Shown: positions 36,427-44,268 of the stretch, in pieces
How positions within the stretch are numbered: the first letter of the stretch is position 1
Layout of the letters: the number at the start of each line of letters is the position of its first letter
NCBI RefSeq assembly: GCF_040412085.2
Contig: NZ_CP115920.1
Location: 1,736,001 to 1,800,000, forward strand
Length of the DNA stretch: 64,000 nt
Origin: Vibrio sp. CB1-14
GTDB taxonomy: Bacteria; Pseudomonadota; Gammaproteobacteria; Enterobacterales; Vibrionaceae
Direction of reading: 5' to 3'
Notes under the pieces: generated by a model
The model's input: the letters and a program-made list of their open reading frames with translations, nothing else
Told to the model about the DNA's origin: nothing
Databases searched by the model: none
Program-made: the position numbers and the translations under genes

Positions 36427-37152
36427 GTGAACGGATTACAAAAATGCGGTTTGCTGGTCTTGATGACTCTCACTCTTGTTGGTTGCCAATCTTCAGCTGA
36501 TCTTGCTCAAAGTGAAGCGGCCACCGTCACGAGTATGGAAAAAGTAGATAACTATGACGGTTTGATTAACCACTACAAGACCAAGCTCGAAGCGGGGGAC
36601 AATTCTGTTTCGACAGTAGAAAAATTGGCGTGGGCATACTTCAACAAAGGCGATGTCGAATCGGCGAGTTTTTACGTTGATCATTTGATAGAGCAGGGTG
36701 CTCAATCCGCAAGCTTGTATCAGTTACGTGGGCAGGTTTTGGTTGCTCAAGATAAGTCTACAGAGGCGATTGAAGCGTATTTAGCGTCTCTGAAAGCGGG
36801 GAATACCTCTGGCAAAATTCATGTTCTGCTTGGGGTTGCGTACAGCAAAGAGAGTGATTTCGACAGTGCTAAAGCTCAGTTCAACCAAGCAAGGCTTAAA
36901 GGCTATGACGATATCGCAGTCAAAAATAATATCGCCATGCTTTACATCGCACAGCAAGATTATAAACGTGCTATCCAAACTCTCGCTCCCGTCATTGCTG
37001 ACGCACCAGAGAATAAAGTCGTGCGTGCCAATCTTGCTATCGCACTTATCAAGGCAGACCAAATTGAGGCGGCCAAAAAGTTGTTAAGTGATGAATACAG
37101 TTATGCTGAGCTCACACTGATTGCTCAGCAGCTTAATCGCGAAGAGAGCTGA
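36427..37152 (+). CDS. tadD: TPR lipoprotein TadD of tad1
   Basis: This 241-residue protein has a lipobox ending in LVGC (Cys20) and several tetratricopeptide repeats (for example VEKLAWAYFNKGDVESASFY and VLLGVAYSKESDFDSAK). TadD is a pilotin-like lipoprotein needed for the secretin in other Tad systems. The start is GTG. It sits between tadC and tadE as in the classic order. Confidence 0.88.
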   Translation: MNGLQKCGLLVLMTLTLVGCQSSADLAQSEAATVTSMEKVDNYDGLINHYKTKLEAGDNSVSTVEKLAWAYFNKGDVESASFYVDHLIEQGAQSASLYQLRGQVLVAQDKSTEAIEAYLASLKAGNTSGKIHVLLGVAYSKESDFDSAKAQFNQARLKGYDDIAVKNNIAMLYIAQQDYKRAIQTLAPVIADAPENKVVRANLAIALIKADQIEAAKKLLSDEYSYAELTLIAQQLNREES

Positions 37153-37155
37153 TAT

Positions 37156-37638
37156 ATGGCTGGATTCAGAAAGCAACGTGGCGCCACCGCCGTAGAATTT
37201 TCCTTGGGTGCGATTGTGCTCATGTTCTCGACGTTTGCGATCTTTGAAGTGTGTTACCGCATCTACGTGATAAACATGACCGAGTATGCGCTGCGTGAAA
37301 CGATACGCAACACCAAAATCTATCAGGGAAGTGGAGTACACGAGCAGTATGAGACTCGGTTTCAAACTTTGATTGCGAATCAAGATAATCTTTGGAGTTT
37401 TCTCATTGACGAAGACAAATTTTCGATTGATGGCAAATATTTCCCGAGCTACTCAGATTTTGTCAATAACGTTGGCTATTCAAAGCAAGATCTCACGTTC
37501 AACTACGATCTAGCCGAAATCACAGTCAGTTATGAGTACACACCGATTATTCAAGTTTTTGGTGCTGAGCAAGTGGATATTTCACGCACCATGGTGTTGA
37601 ACCTAGAACACGAGGGGTGGAAAGATGAGGCGGAATAA
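37156..37638 (+). CDS. tadE: Pseudopilin TadE of tad1
   Basis: The 160-residue protein has a prepilin-like cleavage site RG|ATAVEF and one hydrophobic helix, then a periplasmic domain. TadE is a pseudopilin processed by TadV and probably forms an initiating complex with TadF. It overlaps tadF by 14 bases. Confidence 0.9.
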   Translation: MAGFRKQRGATAVEFSLGAIVLMFSTFAIFEVCYRIYVINMTEYALRETIRNTKIYQGSGVHEQYETRFQTLIANQDNLWSFLIDEDKFSIDGKYFPSYSDFVNNVGYSKQDLTFNYDLAEITVSYEYTPIIQVFGAEQVDISRTMVLNLEHEGWKDEAE

Positions 37639-38185
37639 CGTTGCCCGTTTTACTTCCCTGCGTAGCCAAAAAGGGGCTTTCGCGATTGAACTTGGGTTCG
37701 TATTGATTGGTTTGTGCGCCATATATCTGTTCGCTACCGACCTTAGTCATAAATTATTGGTACGAGCAAAGTTGGATCGTTCAAGCTTTGCACTAGTCAA
37801 TGTTATCAAAGAGCGCTCTCGTTATTTTGATGCTGACATTGCAGGTAGAACGAATTTGCAGTTGTCACAGCAAGACTTGACTGATTTAACTGCCGTCGCA
37901 AGTCGAATGTTGGATAGTTCCGTAGAGAATGTCGCGCTGCAAATTGAGTCTTACGTGATTGGTGAAAGCGTGGTGACGCATCGGAGTCCCAAGTTCTCGT
38001 CACTTGGATGTCGAACAGATTCGTTGAGTAATTATCAGTCATTAGTCCCCATCGAGAAGGGATTATCGTATCCGATATACCGCGTTACTCTCTGTGAAGA
38101 ACACCACTCTTGGTTTGAAGCATTTTCATCGGGTGAGGATGCCGACATGCGTCTGACCTCTTCGTCGATAATGCCAGGGAGGTAG
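37625..38185 (+). CDS. tadF: Pseudopilin TadF of tad1
   Basis: The 186-residue protein has the cleavage pattern KG|AFAIEL and a single N-terminal helix (GFVLIGLCAIYLFATDL), followed by a periplasmic domain with two cysteines (GCRTD and TLCEE). Position after tadE and before tadG supports TadF. Confidence 0.87.
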   Translation: MRRNNVARFTSLRSQKGAFAIELGFVLIGLCAIYLFATDLSHKLLVRAKLDRSSFALVNVIKERSRYFDADIAGRTNLQLSQQDLTDLTAVASRMLDSSVENVALQIESYVIGESVVTHRSPKFSSLGCRTDSLSNYQSLVPIEKGLSYPIYRVTLCEEHHSWFEAFSSGEDADMRLTSSSIMPGR

Positions 38186-38186
38186 T

Positions 38187-39839
38187 ATGACCGTTAAGCA
38201 GAGAAAAATGGCTCACTCTCGACCTAGCCTGAATCGACAAAGGGGTGCGGCTGCAATATGGATGGGACTGACGTTAGTGCCGATTATGGGTTTTACCTTT
38301 TGGGCGGTTGAAGGGACGCGATACGTGCAAGAAACTAGTCGCCTACGTGATGCGGCTGAGGCTGCAGCCATAGCCGTGACGATTGAGGATGTAGAGACCG
38401 ACTCACAAGCGATGGCGAAACGCTATGTGGAAAACTATGTGCGGGACATAAAGACAAGCTCAGTAACCACGATAAGAACGTTCCAAGAGCAAGACTTGGA
38501 TATTGACCAGGAAGAGTATACACAATATACCGTTAACGTAACGACGACTCATGATTCATGGTTTGCGAGCACTTTTATTCCGTCTTTCGATGAGACACAA
38601 GACTTAGCGGGTTATTCATTGGCTCGTAAATATCCGGCGTATTTAGGTGATAATAATATCGATATCGTCTTTGTTTCGGATTTTTCTGGTTCCATGTCGT
38701 CTGAATGGGGTAGTGGTAGTAACAGAAGTACCAAAATTGATGACTTGAAGGCTGCAATACAAGCGATAACTGAGAAGGTGTTGTGTGATGATATAGATAG
38801 CTGCGCGGATGATGAAGATCAATCAGTTAGGCTAGATAATAAGATTGGTTTTGTTCCTTATAACATACGCACGCGTGCCAAATACAATAATCAGGTATAT
38901 GCGGTCACCGAACTTTTCTTTAATGATAATCACAGGGATTGGGTTTCGGAGTACAGATACAGTCACGTTGACTGGAACGAATGGCGAACATTCGATGATG
39001 ATTATGTAGAAGATTGTGCCGATGATTTTTGGGAATGTGAACCTCTTGAGCACAAAAGCTGGAAAAAGTGTAAGGACAAAGGAAAGAAATGCCCAACTGA
39101 TGCTCAGTATTTATTGGCTGAGACAAACCAGAAAATAGCGAAGCGAGTTGACGATGTATTGTCTAAGCAAGAATATGTTCCAAAACGAGAGAAGAAAGGA
39201 AAGCCCGTTTACATATCTTACGGTTATCCGGATGCGCTTGAATATGTCGACTTTCAAACCACGGTTGACTCAATGTTTGATGACCGAGAGGTTCATTCAG
39301 GCAGTGCTTATTTGATCAAGGATGCGGATCTATATCGAGGCTTTGGTCAGGATAATGAAGATCAGTTCTACAATATTGACCTAACGAATGACCCGTCATT
39401 TGTTGATAAAGTCAAAGAAATGGAAGAAGACGGCAGTACAGCTGTGTTTCAGGGAGTTTTGCGAGGGTTCAGAATGTTGAACGATGGAGCCCCAGATACA
39501 GACGATGAAGATGAGATCGCAGAGTACAACGCCAAAGTAAAAATGATCCTAATTCTGAGTGATGGTCAAGAGTCACCGCAAAATGGAATATTTAGTGCTT
39601 TAGCAGATGAAGACACCTATGATATGTGCGGTGTCGCTAGAGAAAAAATTCCAGGCTTGTACATAGGAGTGATCGGGATTGGTTACAATGCCCAAGGTGA
39701 AACTGGCTTTCAAGACTGCGTAGAAAACCCCTCTGAAGATATCATCAATGTAAAAGATGGATTGGACGAGTTAATTGACAAAATAGAAGAGCTAATCCGC
39801 AAAGGCTCCAAGAGCAGCGGCGTAACCAAGTTGTATTAG
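38187..39839 (+). CDS. tadG: TadG with von Willebrand A domain, tad1
   Basis: The 550-residue protein has the TadE/G-like N terminus (RG|AAAIWMG with one helix), a Tad domain, and a von Willebrand A domain with the MIDAS motif in FVSDFSGSMSS (about 166). Between the MIDAS strand and the rest of the vWA lies an acidic, aromatic and Cys-containing insert (DWNEWRTFDDDY, CADDFWECEPLEHKSWKKC). The later vWA strands are ILILSDGQESPQ and GVIGIGYNA. TadG is thought to anchor or present the fibre. Ribosome-binding site AGGGAGG. Confidence 0.9.
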   Translation: MTVKQRKMAHSRPSLNRQRGAAAIWMGLTLVPIMGFTFWAVEGTRYVQETSRLRDAAEAAAIAVTIEDVETDSQAMAKRYVENYVRDIKTSSVTTIRTFQEQDLDIDQEEYTQYTVNVTTTHDSWFASTFIPSFDETQDLAGYSLARKYPAYLGDNNIDIVFVSDFSGSMSSEWGSGSNRSTKIDDLKAAIQAITEKVLCDDIDSCADDEDQSVRLDNKIGFVPYNIRTRAKYNNQVYAVTELFFNDNHRDWVSEYRYSHVDWNEWRTFDDDYVEDCADDFWECEPLEHKSWKKCKDKGKKCPTDAQYLLAETNQKIAKRVDDVLSKQEYVPKREKKGKPVYISYGYPDALEYVDFQTTVDSMFDDREVHSGSAYLIKDADLYRGFGQDNEDQFYNIDLTNDPSFVDKVKEMEEDGSTAVFQGVLRGFRMLNDGAPDTDDEDEIAEYNAKVKMILILSDGQESPQNGIFSALADEDTYDMCGVAREKIPGLYIGVIGIGYNAQGETGFQDCVENPSEDIINVKDGLDELIDKIEELIRKGSKSSGVTKLY

Positions 39840-39847
39840 GAGAATTC

Positions 39848-40468
39848 ATGAGATATTTAATGAGCGCCGCCGCGCTATTCGTTATTACATTGAGTAGCCA
39901 TGCGAGTGAAGATCAGTTTCAGGCATATTGTCAAAACAGTGCTGGCGAACAGCAGTATTCAGTATCTGTCTCTGATGTAAGGGCTATCGCTCAACACAGA
40001 GAAGGTAAGCTGAGTATTGAGCAAACAGGGTTTAGTGATGAATTTGCCTCAATGTTGGCAAAGCAAAACAGCGCGGTTTTCGACCGTTCAGATTGTACCT
40101 CGGTGATGTCAGTCGCTCAGGCGGGTACTGATAACCCAGTGGTGCGTGTGAACTTTGCCTTCGATAGCTATGGGTTAACACCTATGGCGAGAACGTCACT
40201 CAACAAAACAAGCTCGATGTTGTCAGAGGCTTCCTATGACCTGATTATAGAAGGGCATACGGATAGTAAAGGGTCTGAACAATACAACCAAGGGTTGGGA
40301 CTGCGTCGGGCTTTATCGGTACATGATGTATTGCTGTTCCAAGGTGTTGAGCGAGACAGTATTACTGTTAAGTCATTAGGCGAAAGAGAGCCATTGGTGC
40401 CGAATAATAGTGCTGACAACCGCGCTCAAAATCGCCGCGCTGAGATCTATGCTGTATCGGAGAATTAA
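39848..40468 (+). CDS. OmpA-family C-terminal domain protein, end of tad1
   Basis: This 206-residue protein has a signal peptide (ending near SSHASE) and a C-terminal OmpA-like peptidoglycan-binding domain with NFAFDSYGLTPMART, IEGHTDSKGSEQYNQGLGLRRA and NRAQNRRAEIY. It follows tadG by eight bases in the same operon. It may attach the Tad machine to peptidoglycan. OmpA-like genes often end tad operons in Vibrio and relatives; I recall this from memory. Confidence 0.85.
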   Translation: MRYLMSAAALFVITLSSHASEDQFQAYCQNSAGEQQYSVSVSDVRAIAQHREGKLSIEQTGFSDEFASMLAKQNSAVFDRSDCTSVMSVAQAGTDNPVVRVNFAFDSYGLTPMARTSLNKTSSMLSEASYDLIIEGHTDSKGSEQYNQGLGLRRALSVHDVLLFQGVERDSITVKSLGEREPLVPNNSADNRAQNRRAEIYAVSEN

Positions 40469-40660
40469 TGACGGTGTTCACGCAATTCTTGAAACCCCTC
40501 TTAATTGATGAATAAGATCACACAATTGCGCTTCATTGTAGCGACACTGCTTTGGGGCTTTGATAGAATAGAAAATTATATCAGTAAGAAACCCTTCATT
40601 TTATAAAAATAAGCGGAATATGGAAATGTTCAGGCGGTTAAGAAGGATTATGAGGTTGTT

Positions 40661-42109
40661 GTGAATCTAGAAAAATTATTACCACATTTTAGAGCGAAAA
40701 CATTGATCACGTTAGCAGGCGTGACGATGATGTCAGGCGCTTGGGCTTCTGAACTGGTTAATAGCAGTGAGCAGTCGGAATTAGACACTATTAACAGTGA
40801 ATATTCGTCTCGTTACGGCGAAGTTGGCCTAGATGATACCATCTCTCTTTACAACAAGACTTCTTCAAGCATCGAAGCAAATAAAATTAAGCTGCTGAAC
40901 AGTATTGATATCGTCAAAGCGGACTCTCAAGTATTCCAAGAGAAGCTTCTGCAAGGTGAATACGATGAAGGTATTGCTTTAGCATTACGTGGCGTATCGA
41001 CCTCCATCAATAAGCTCAACACTGAGCTAGCGGATGCTGAAACCAAGCTTAAAGAACTCAATAAAACCATCGCTTCTAATCAAGCTAGCGTGACGCAAAT
41101 TGAGCGTGATAAAAATGATCAATTATTGGCACTTTATCGCAGTATCAAAGACCGTCATTTAAAAGAAGCCAATGTGGTTCATCAAGAAAATTACTCAGGC
41201 AAACTTGAGTGTAAAGTGACTGAAAGTTTGTCTGCGTGTGTGAACCGCAACCTGCCTTATATGAAAAACGCTTTTGCACTTGAAAAGGGCGGTTCTGAGC
41301 GTATTAACCTGACGTCATACAAAGTGGTCGATGCAACGCAAAAGTTGAATGGTGACCTGACTTATACTGTCTCAGCTGAGTATAAGAATGCCTTTAACTC
41401 GAACTTAGAAGGTGAAATTCGTAAGGCTCTGAATCTTGATAAAATCAGATTTGTATTTCGCTCTAACTCTGCAAAAACAGATTATTACATTAATGATGAA
41501 AAAGTGGGCAGCGGTGACGTGATTGAGCTGTCCGGTAACTACGTCGGTGTTTATAGTGTCAAAGCCGTGAATAATGGTAAGACACAATCACTGCGTCTGA
41601 ATTTGAAAAACGACGGGGATTATTTCTTCCCGTTTGCAAAGAAAACTCAGAAAAAATCTGTCGCTAAATCATCAGCACCTGCGGTAAAAAAGGCTACTCC
41701 TGCTGCCAATAGTGCAAAAAACAACCAGGCGGCACAAATCACGAAGAAAGTGCTAAATGATCCTAAATCGGCCGAAATGAAAAAACTACCAAAGCAGGAA
41801 GTTGGCACGTTTTCTAATACCGTCGTATACAAAGACGAAGTCTTTACCTATTTGTACCCAGTGTATCGCGGTAATAATAAATCAGCAGAAGTGTTCTTAA
41901 GCCGCGCTGACGCGACACAATATTGTGAGCAAAAACTGTCGTCTAAGTTGCCAACTAAAGCCGCTTACAAGTACCTAGAGCTGTATACAGATCTAAAGCC
42001 GGGTGATTATTGGACAGCAGAAGGGCGCGTTTACTCTTCGCAGAAGAAAGATGTATTTGACAAGACGTTTGATACTAACCGCTTTATTTGTATGGTGAGC
42101 ATGAATTAG
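40661..42109 (+). CDS. Secreted coiled-coil protein between the two tad loci
   Basis: I do not recognise a named family. The 482-residue protein has a signal peptide (cut near GAWAS), then a long helical coiled-coil region (about 45-165) with heptad-like leucines. A central beta region (FRSNSAKTDYYINDEKVGSG) resembles PEGA-type repeats. A Lys/Ala-rich linker (about 330-375) leads to a Cys-containing C-terminal domain (DATQYCEQKL and FICMVSMN). GAGG lies eight bases before the GTG start. It begins about 190 bases after tad1, so it has its own leader. It may be an accessory envelope protein; no function can be assigned. Confidence 0.75.
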   Translation: MNLEKLLPHFRAKTLITLAGVTMMSGAWASELVNSSEQSELDTINSEYSSRYGEVGLDDTISLYNKTSSSIEANKIKLLNSIDIVKADSQVFQEKLLQGEYDEGIALALRGVSTSINKLNTELADAETKLKELNKTIASNQASVTQIERDKNDQLLALYRSIKDRHLKEANVVHQENYSGKLECKVTESLSACVNRNLPYMKNAFALEKGGSERINLTSYKVVDATQKLNGDLTYTVSAEYKNAFNSNLEGEIRKALNLDKIRFVFRSNSAKTDYYINDEKVGSGDVIELSGNYVGVYSVKAVNNGKTQSLRLNLKNDGDYFFPFAKKTQKKSVAKSSAPAVKKATPAANSAKNNQAAQITKKVLNDPKSAEMKKLPKQEVGTFSNTVVYKDEVFTYLYPVYRGNNKSAEVFLSRADATQYCEQKLSSKLPTKAAYKYLELYTDLKPGDYWTAEGRVYSSQKKDVFDKTFDTNRFICMVSMN

Positions 42110-42282
42110 CGGTTTTTTTATCGAGCTTGATATTCCCTGTTTGAGAAGCGAACACAAGAGTGGTCACAACGGTTGTGTGACTCTCGAGGCCTGATTTCGA
42201 TATTTCATCGGAGTTGGGCTTTTTAGTTGACGGCTTTCTCTATTGGTGTTTCTTGGTTCGTGTAGGCCTGTTTAGCATTCGC

Positions 42283-43053
42283 TCAGCTAATCTTAAGTAT
42301 CCCTTTAAAATTTCGAAAAGTTCCAGGGCTCATGCCTGTTTTCTTCTTAAAAAATCTCGAGAAGTAAGAGACATCTTTAAAACCACTTTGATAAGCGATA
42401 GCAGAGATTTGTTTAACTTCATTTGCGAGCAATAAACGCTTGGCATGTTCGAGTCTCAACTGGCTTACATGATCTCTGAAGCTTCGACCGACTTTTTTAT
42501 GGAAGACGCGGGAGAAGTGCTGGGTAGATAGATGACAGTGTGCTGCCACATCAACCTCTCTTAGGTTTTCGTTATAGTGCTTCTCTATGTAGTCTAACGC
42601 TGCATCAATGGTGTTGAGTTCTGGTCTCGTTTGTTGCTGATTAACTTCCTTTCTTATTTGTGTTTCACTTACGCTTGATACAGTAGGTTGGGTGTCTCCG
42701 TTTTTTTCCAGCAAAGACGTAACATGTTCAAACGCGAGTGCGGTTTTCTTAAGTGCATGAGGGGATGTGATATCTACATGTGCTTTGACGAGCCCACTCT
42801 TTAAATAAGCCTCAGGAATACTCGAGTCGTGAAACAGTACGAGGGTTTTGGAGAGATTCTGGCAGATTTTCAAAAGTGTTAATAGTGTAGTGTCATTATC
42901 ATAACTTTCTGAAAAGTAAAAACAAACCCGTTGAGAGGGCTGGGTGATTACAGAAACATCGTCCCCAACTTCAATCACAGTGATCTTTTCGCTTAAATAG
43001 TCTCGTATAACCTTTGGAAGCAAAATAGTCGGCTTCCCCATCCAATACGCCAT
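42283..43053 (-). CDS. AraC-family regulator, divergent from tad2
   Basis: The 256-residue protein ends in a typical AraC/XylS DNA-binding domain. The first helix-turn-helix is in NLREVDVAAHCHLSTQHFSR and the second in ISAIAYQSGFKDVSYFSRFF, followed by KKTGMSPGTFR. The N-terminal half (about 1-130) is an alpha/beta region with a receiver-like feel (RVCFYFSES, KTLVLFHDSS) but no obvious phosphorylatable aspartate. It is transcribed away from tad2, making it a candidate local regulator of pilus expression. No strong ribosome-binding site is visible. Confidence 0.82.
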   Translation of the reverse strand: MAYWMGKPTILLPKVIRDYLSEKITVIEVGDDVSVITQPSQRVCFYFSESYDNDTTLLTLLKICQNLSKTLVLFHDSSIPEAYLKSGLVKAHVDITSPHALKKTALAFEHVTSLLEKNGDTQPTVSSVSETQIRKEVNQQQTRPELNTIDAALDYIEKHYNENLREVDVAAHCHLSTQHFSRVFHKKVGRSFRDHVSQLRLEHAKRLLLANEVKQISAIAYQSGFKDVSYFSRFFKKKTGMSPGTFRNFKGILKIS

Positions 43054-43504
43054 TTTTCTCTCTCAAAAGTGCGACAATCCGCTTAAACTATATTATTAGC
43101 TTAGTAGCACAGGATTTTTTTACCAAAAAACATCATAAAAGTGACACCTAAACTTAAAACAATCTCATTGTTAATACACTCAATACAGTTAAAGGCATGA
43201 TTTTTCTTTGACTGGCGCATTTTAAACGGCCTCTATATTTAGAGTTCTAGCAGTAGGACACTATGAAAGTGATGTTTATTAGTCAACCAATTGCTTTAAT
43301 TTCTAAGTCTGAGTTGACTATTTTATGCTATAACTAAAACATAAGTTTACCCGTGAATTAACTTATGTTTAAAAATCAGAATTGTTTTATCGTAGTAGAT
43401 GTCAAAATAGTTACACAAATTGAATAAGAAAGTCCTAACTAAACAGCATATATTCTCCTAATTTGAAAGAGCGTTAAGCAAACAGAGACCAAAAGGAGAT
43501 TGTT
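43054..43504. promoter_or_regulatory. Shared regulatory region between the AraC regulator and tad2
   Basis: This 451-base AT-rich gap contains two inverted repeats. One is TAGTCAAC/GTTGACTA at 43280-43320 and the other AAACATAAGTT/AACTTATGTTT at 43337-43370. It also has a 24-codon open frame (43263-43337) with AGGA before its ATG. No other gene is seen. AraC proteins often bind direct repeats, so assignment of these sites to the regulator is uncertain. Confidence 0.5.
43263..43337 (+). CDS. Possible leader peptide upstream of tad2
   Basis: A 24-residue frame (MKVMFISQPIALISK...) has AGGA four bases before its ATG and ends at the start of a strong inverted repeat (43337-43370). This layout would fit a leader peptide or a small membrane-associated peptide. 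It could equally be chance in AT-rich DNA. Confidence 0.25.
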   Translation: MKVMFISQPIALISKSELTILCYN

Positions 43505-43684
43505 ATGTCGACGCTAACTAAATTGTGTAAGGATTTCATCAAAGATGAAGAAGGTTTAACAATATTAGAGTATGTCATTGGCGCAGCTTTAATTATCACA
43601 GTCTTCGTTATCGCAGGCGGCGGTATTTGGGGAGACTTGAAAACAGAACTTGATTCACAAATTGACAAAGTTGAGGCGTTATAA
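43505..43684 (+). CDS. flp: Flp-type pilin of the tad2 locus
   Basis: This 59-residue prepilin was found by reading the sequence directly. It has the short leader MSTLTKLCKDFIKDEEG, then the cleavage site G|LTILEY and a hydrophobic helix VIGAALIITVFVIAGGG. AAAGGAGA lies seven bases before the ATG. It differs from the tad1 pilin in its leader and in its charged C terminus (KTELDSQIDKVEAL), so the two pili are made of different subunits. A strong stem-loop follows. Confidence 0.93.
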   Translation: MSTLTKLCKDFIKDEEGLTILEYVIGAALIITVFVIAGGGIWGDLKTELDSQIDKVEAL

Positions 43685-43696
43685 GTCTGAAGCGAG

Positions 43697-43727
43697 TGAC
43701 CATGACCTCATTTTTAGGTCGTGGTCA
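43697..43727 (+). promoter_or_regulatory. Stem-loop between flp and tadV of tad2
   Basis: TGACCATGACCT and AGGTCGTGGTCA pair over 12 positions with one G-U pair and a seven-base T-rich loop. As in tad1, it may end or stabilise the pilin transcript. Confidence 0.65.
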
Positions 43728-43746
43728 TACGGCTTGGAGGGGTAAA

Positions 43747-44259
43747 ATGGATTTTATCGAGTATGCGTTATGGCTTCCACTTCTAACGGTAGCAGTGTTT
43801 GATATTAGAGATAATCGAATTCCAAACAATTGGGTAATTCTTTCTCTAATTACAATGGTAGCGGCTCTTGCCTTAAAATATAACGGGTTAACAAACATAC
43901 CAGCATCTAATCTTATCGCTTTTTTCCTGATGTTAGCGTTGGGTTTTGTTTTGTTTAGTATGAGGGTAATGGCTGGCGGTGACGTTAAGCTCATGGCCGT
44001 GTTAGCTCTCGGAACCGGGCTTGAACACTTGGCAACGTTTTTAATGGCAACCGTGCTGTGTGGCGCGGTATATGGTCTTTTCTATCTTTTCAGTTACATC
44101 TCACGTTCTCATCTAACTGTAAAGGATCAAGCTCTTAAGTACGTTAGGGAGCAGATCGTTTTGAGGCGTCATTTAGCGACCAGAATTTCCAACAAGCTCC
44201 GCCTTCCATTCGCTCCAGCGATCATTACTGGATTTGCGCTATACCCGATGTGGGTTTAA
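43747..44259 (+). CDS. tadV: Prepilin peptidase TadV/CpaA of tad2
   Basis: The 170-residue protein is a multi-spanning A24A aspartic peptidase with catalytic Asp in AVFDIRDNRIPN and in MAGGDVKLM. I chose the ATG at 43747, four bases after GGAGGGGT; the longer upstream start would run into the stem-loop. It ends with an extra cytoplasmic or C-terminal stretch (about 45 residues) absent from tad1 TadV. Confidence 0.9.
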   Translation: MDFIEYALWLPLLTVAVFDIRDNRIPNNWVILSLITMVAALALKYNGLTNIPASNLIAFFLMLALGFVLFSMRVMAGGDVKLMAVLALGTGLEHLATFLMATVLCGAVYGLFYLFSYISRSHLTVKDQALKYVREQIVLRRHLATRISNKLRLPFAPAIITGFALYPMWV

Positions 44260-44268
44260 GGACAGTTT

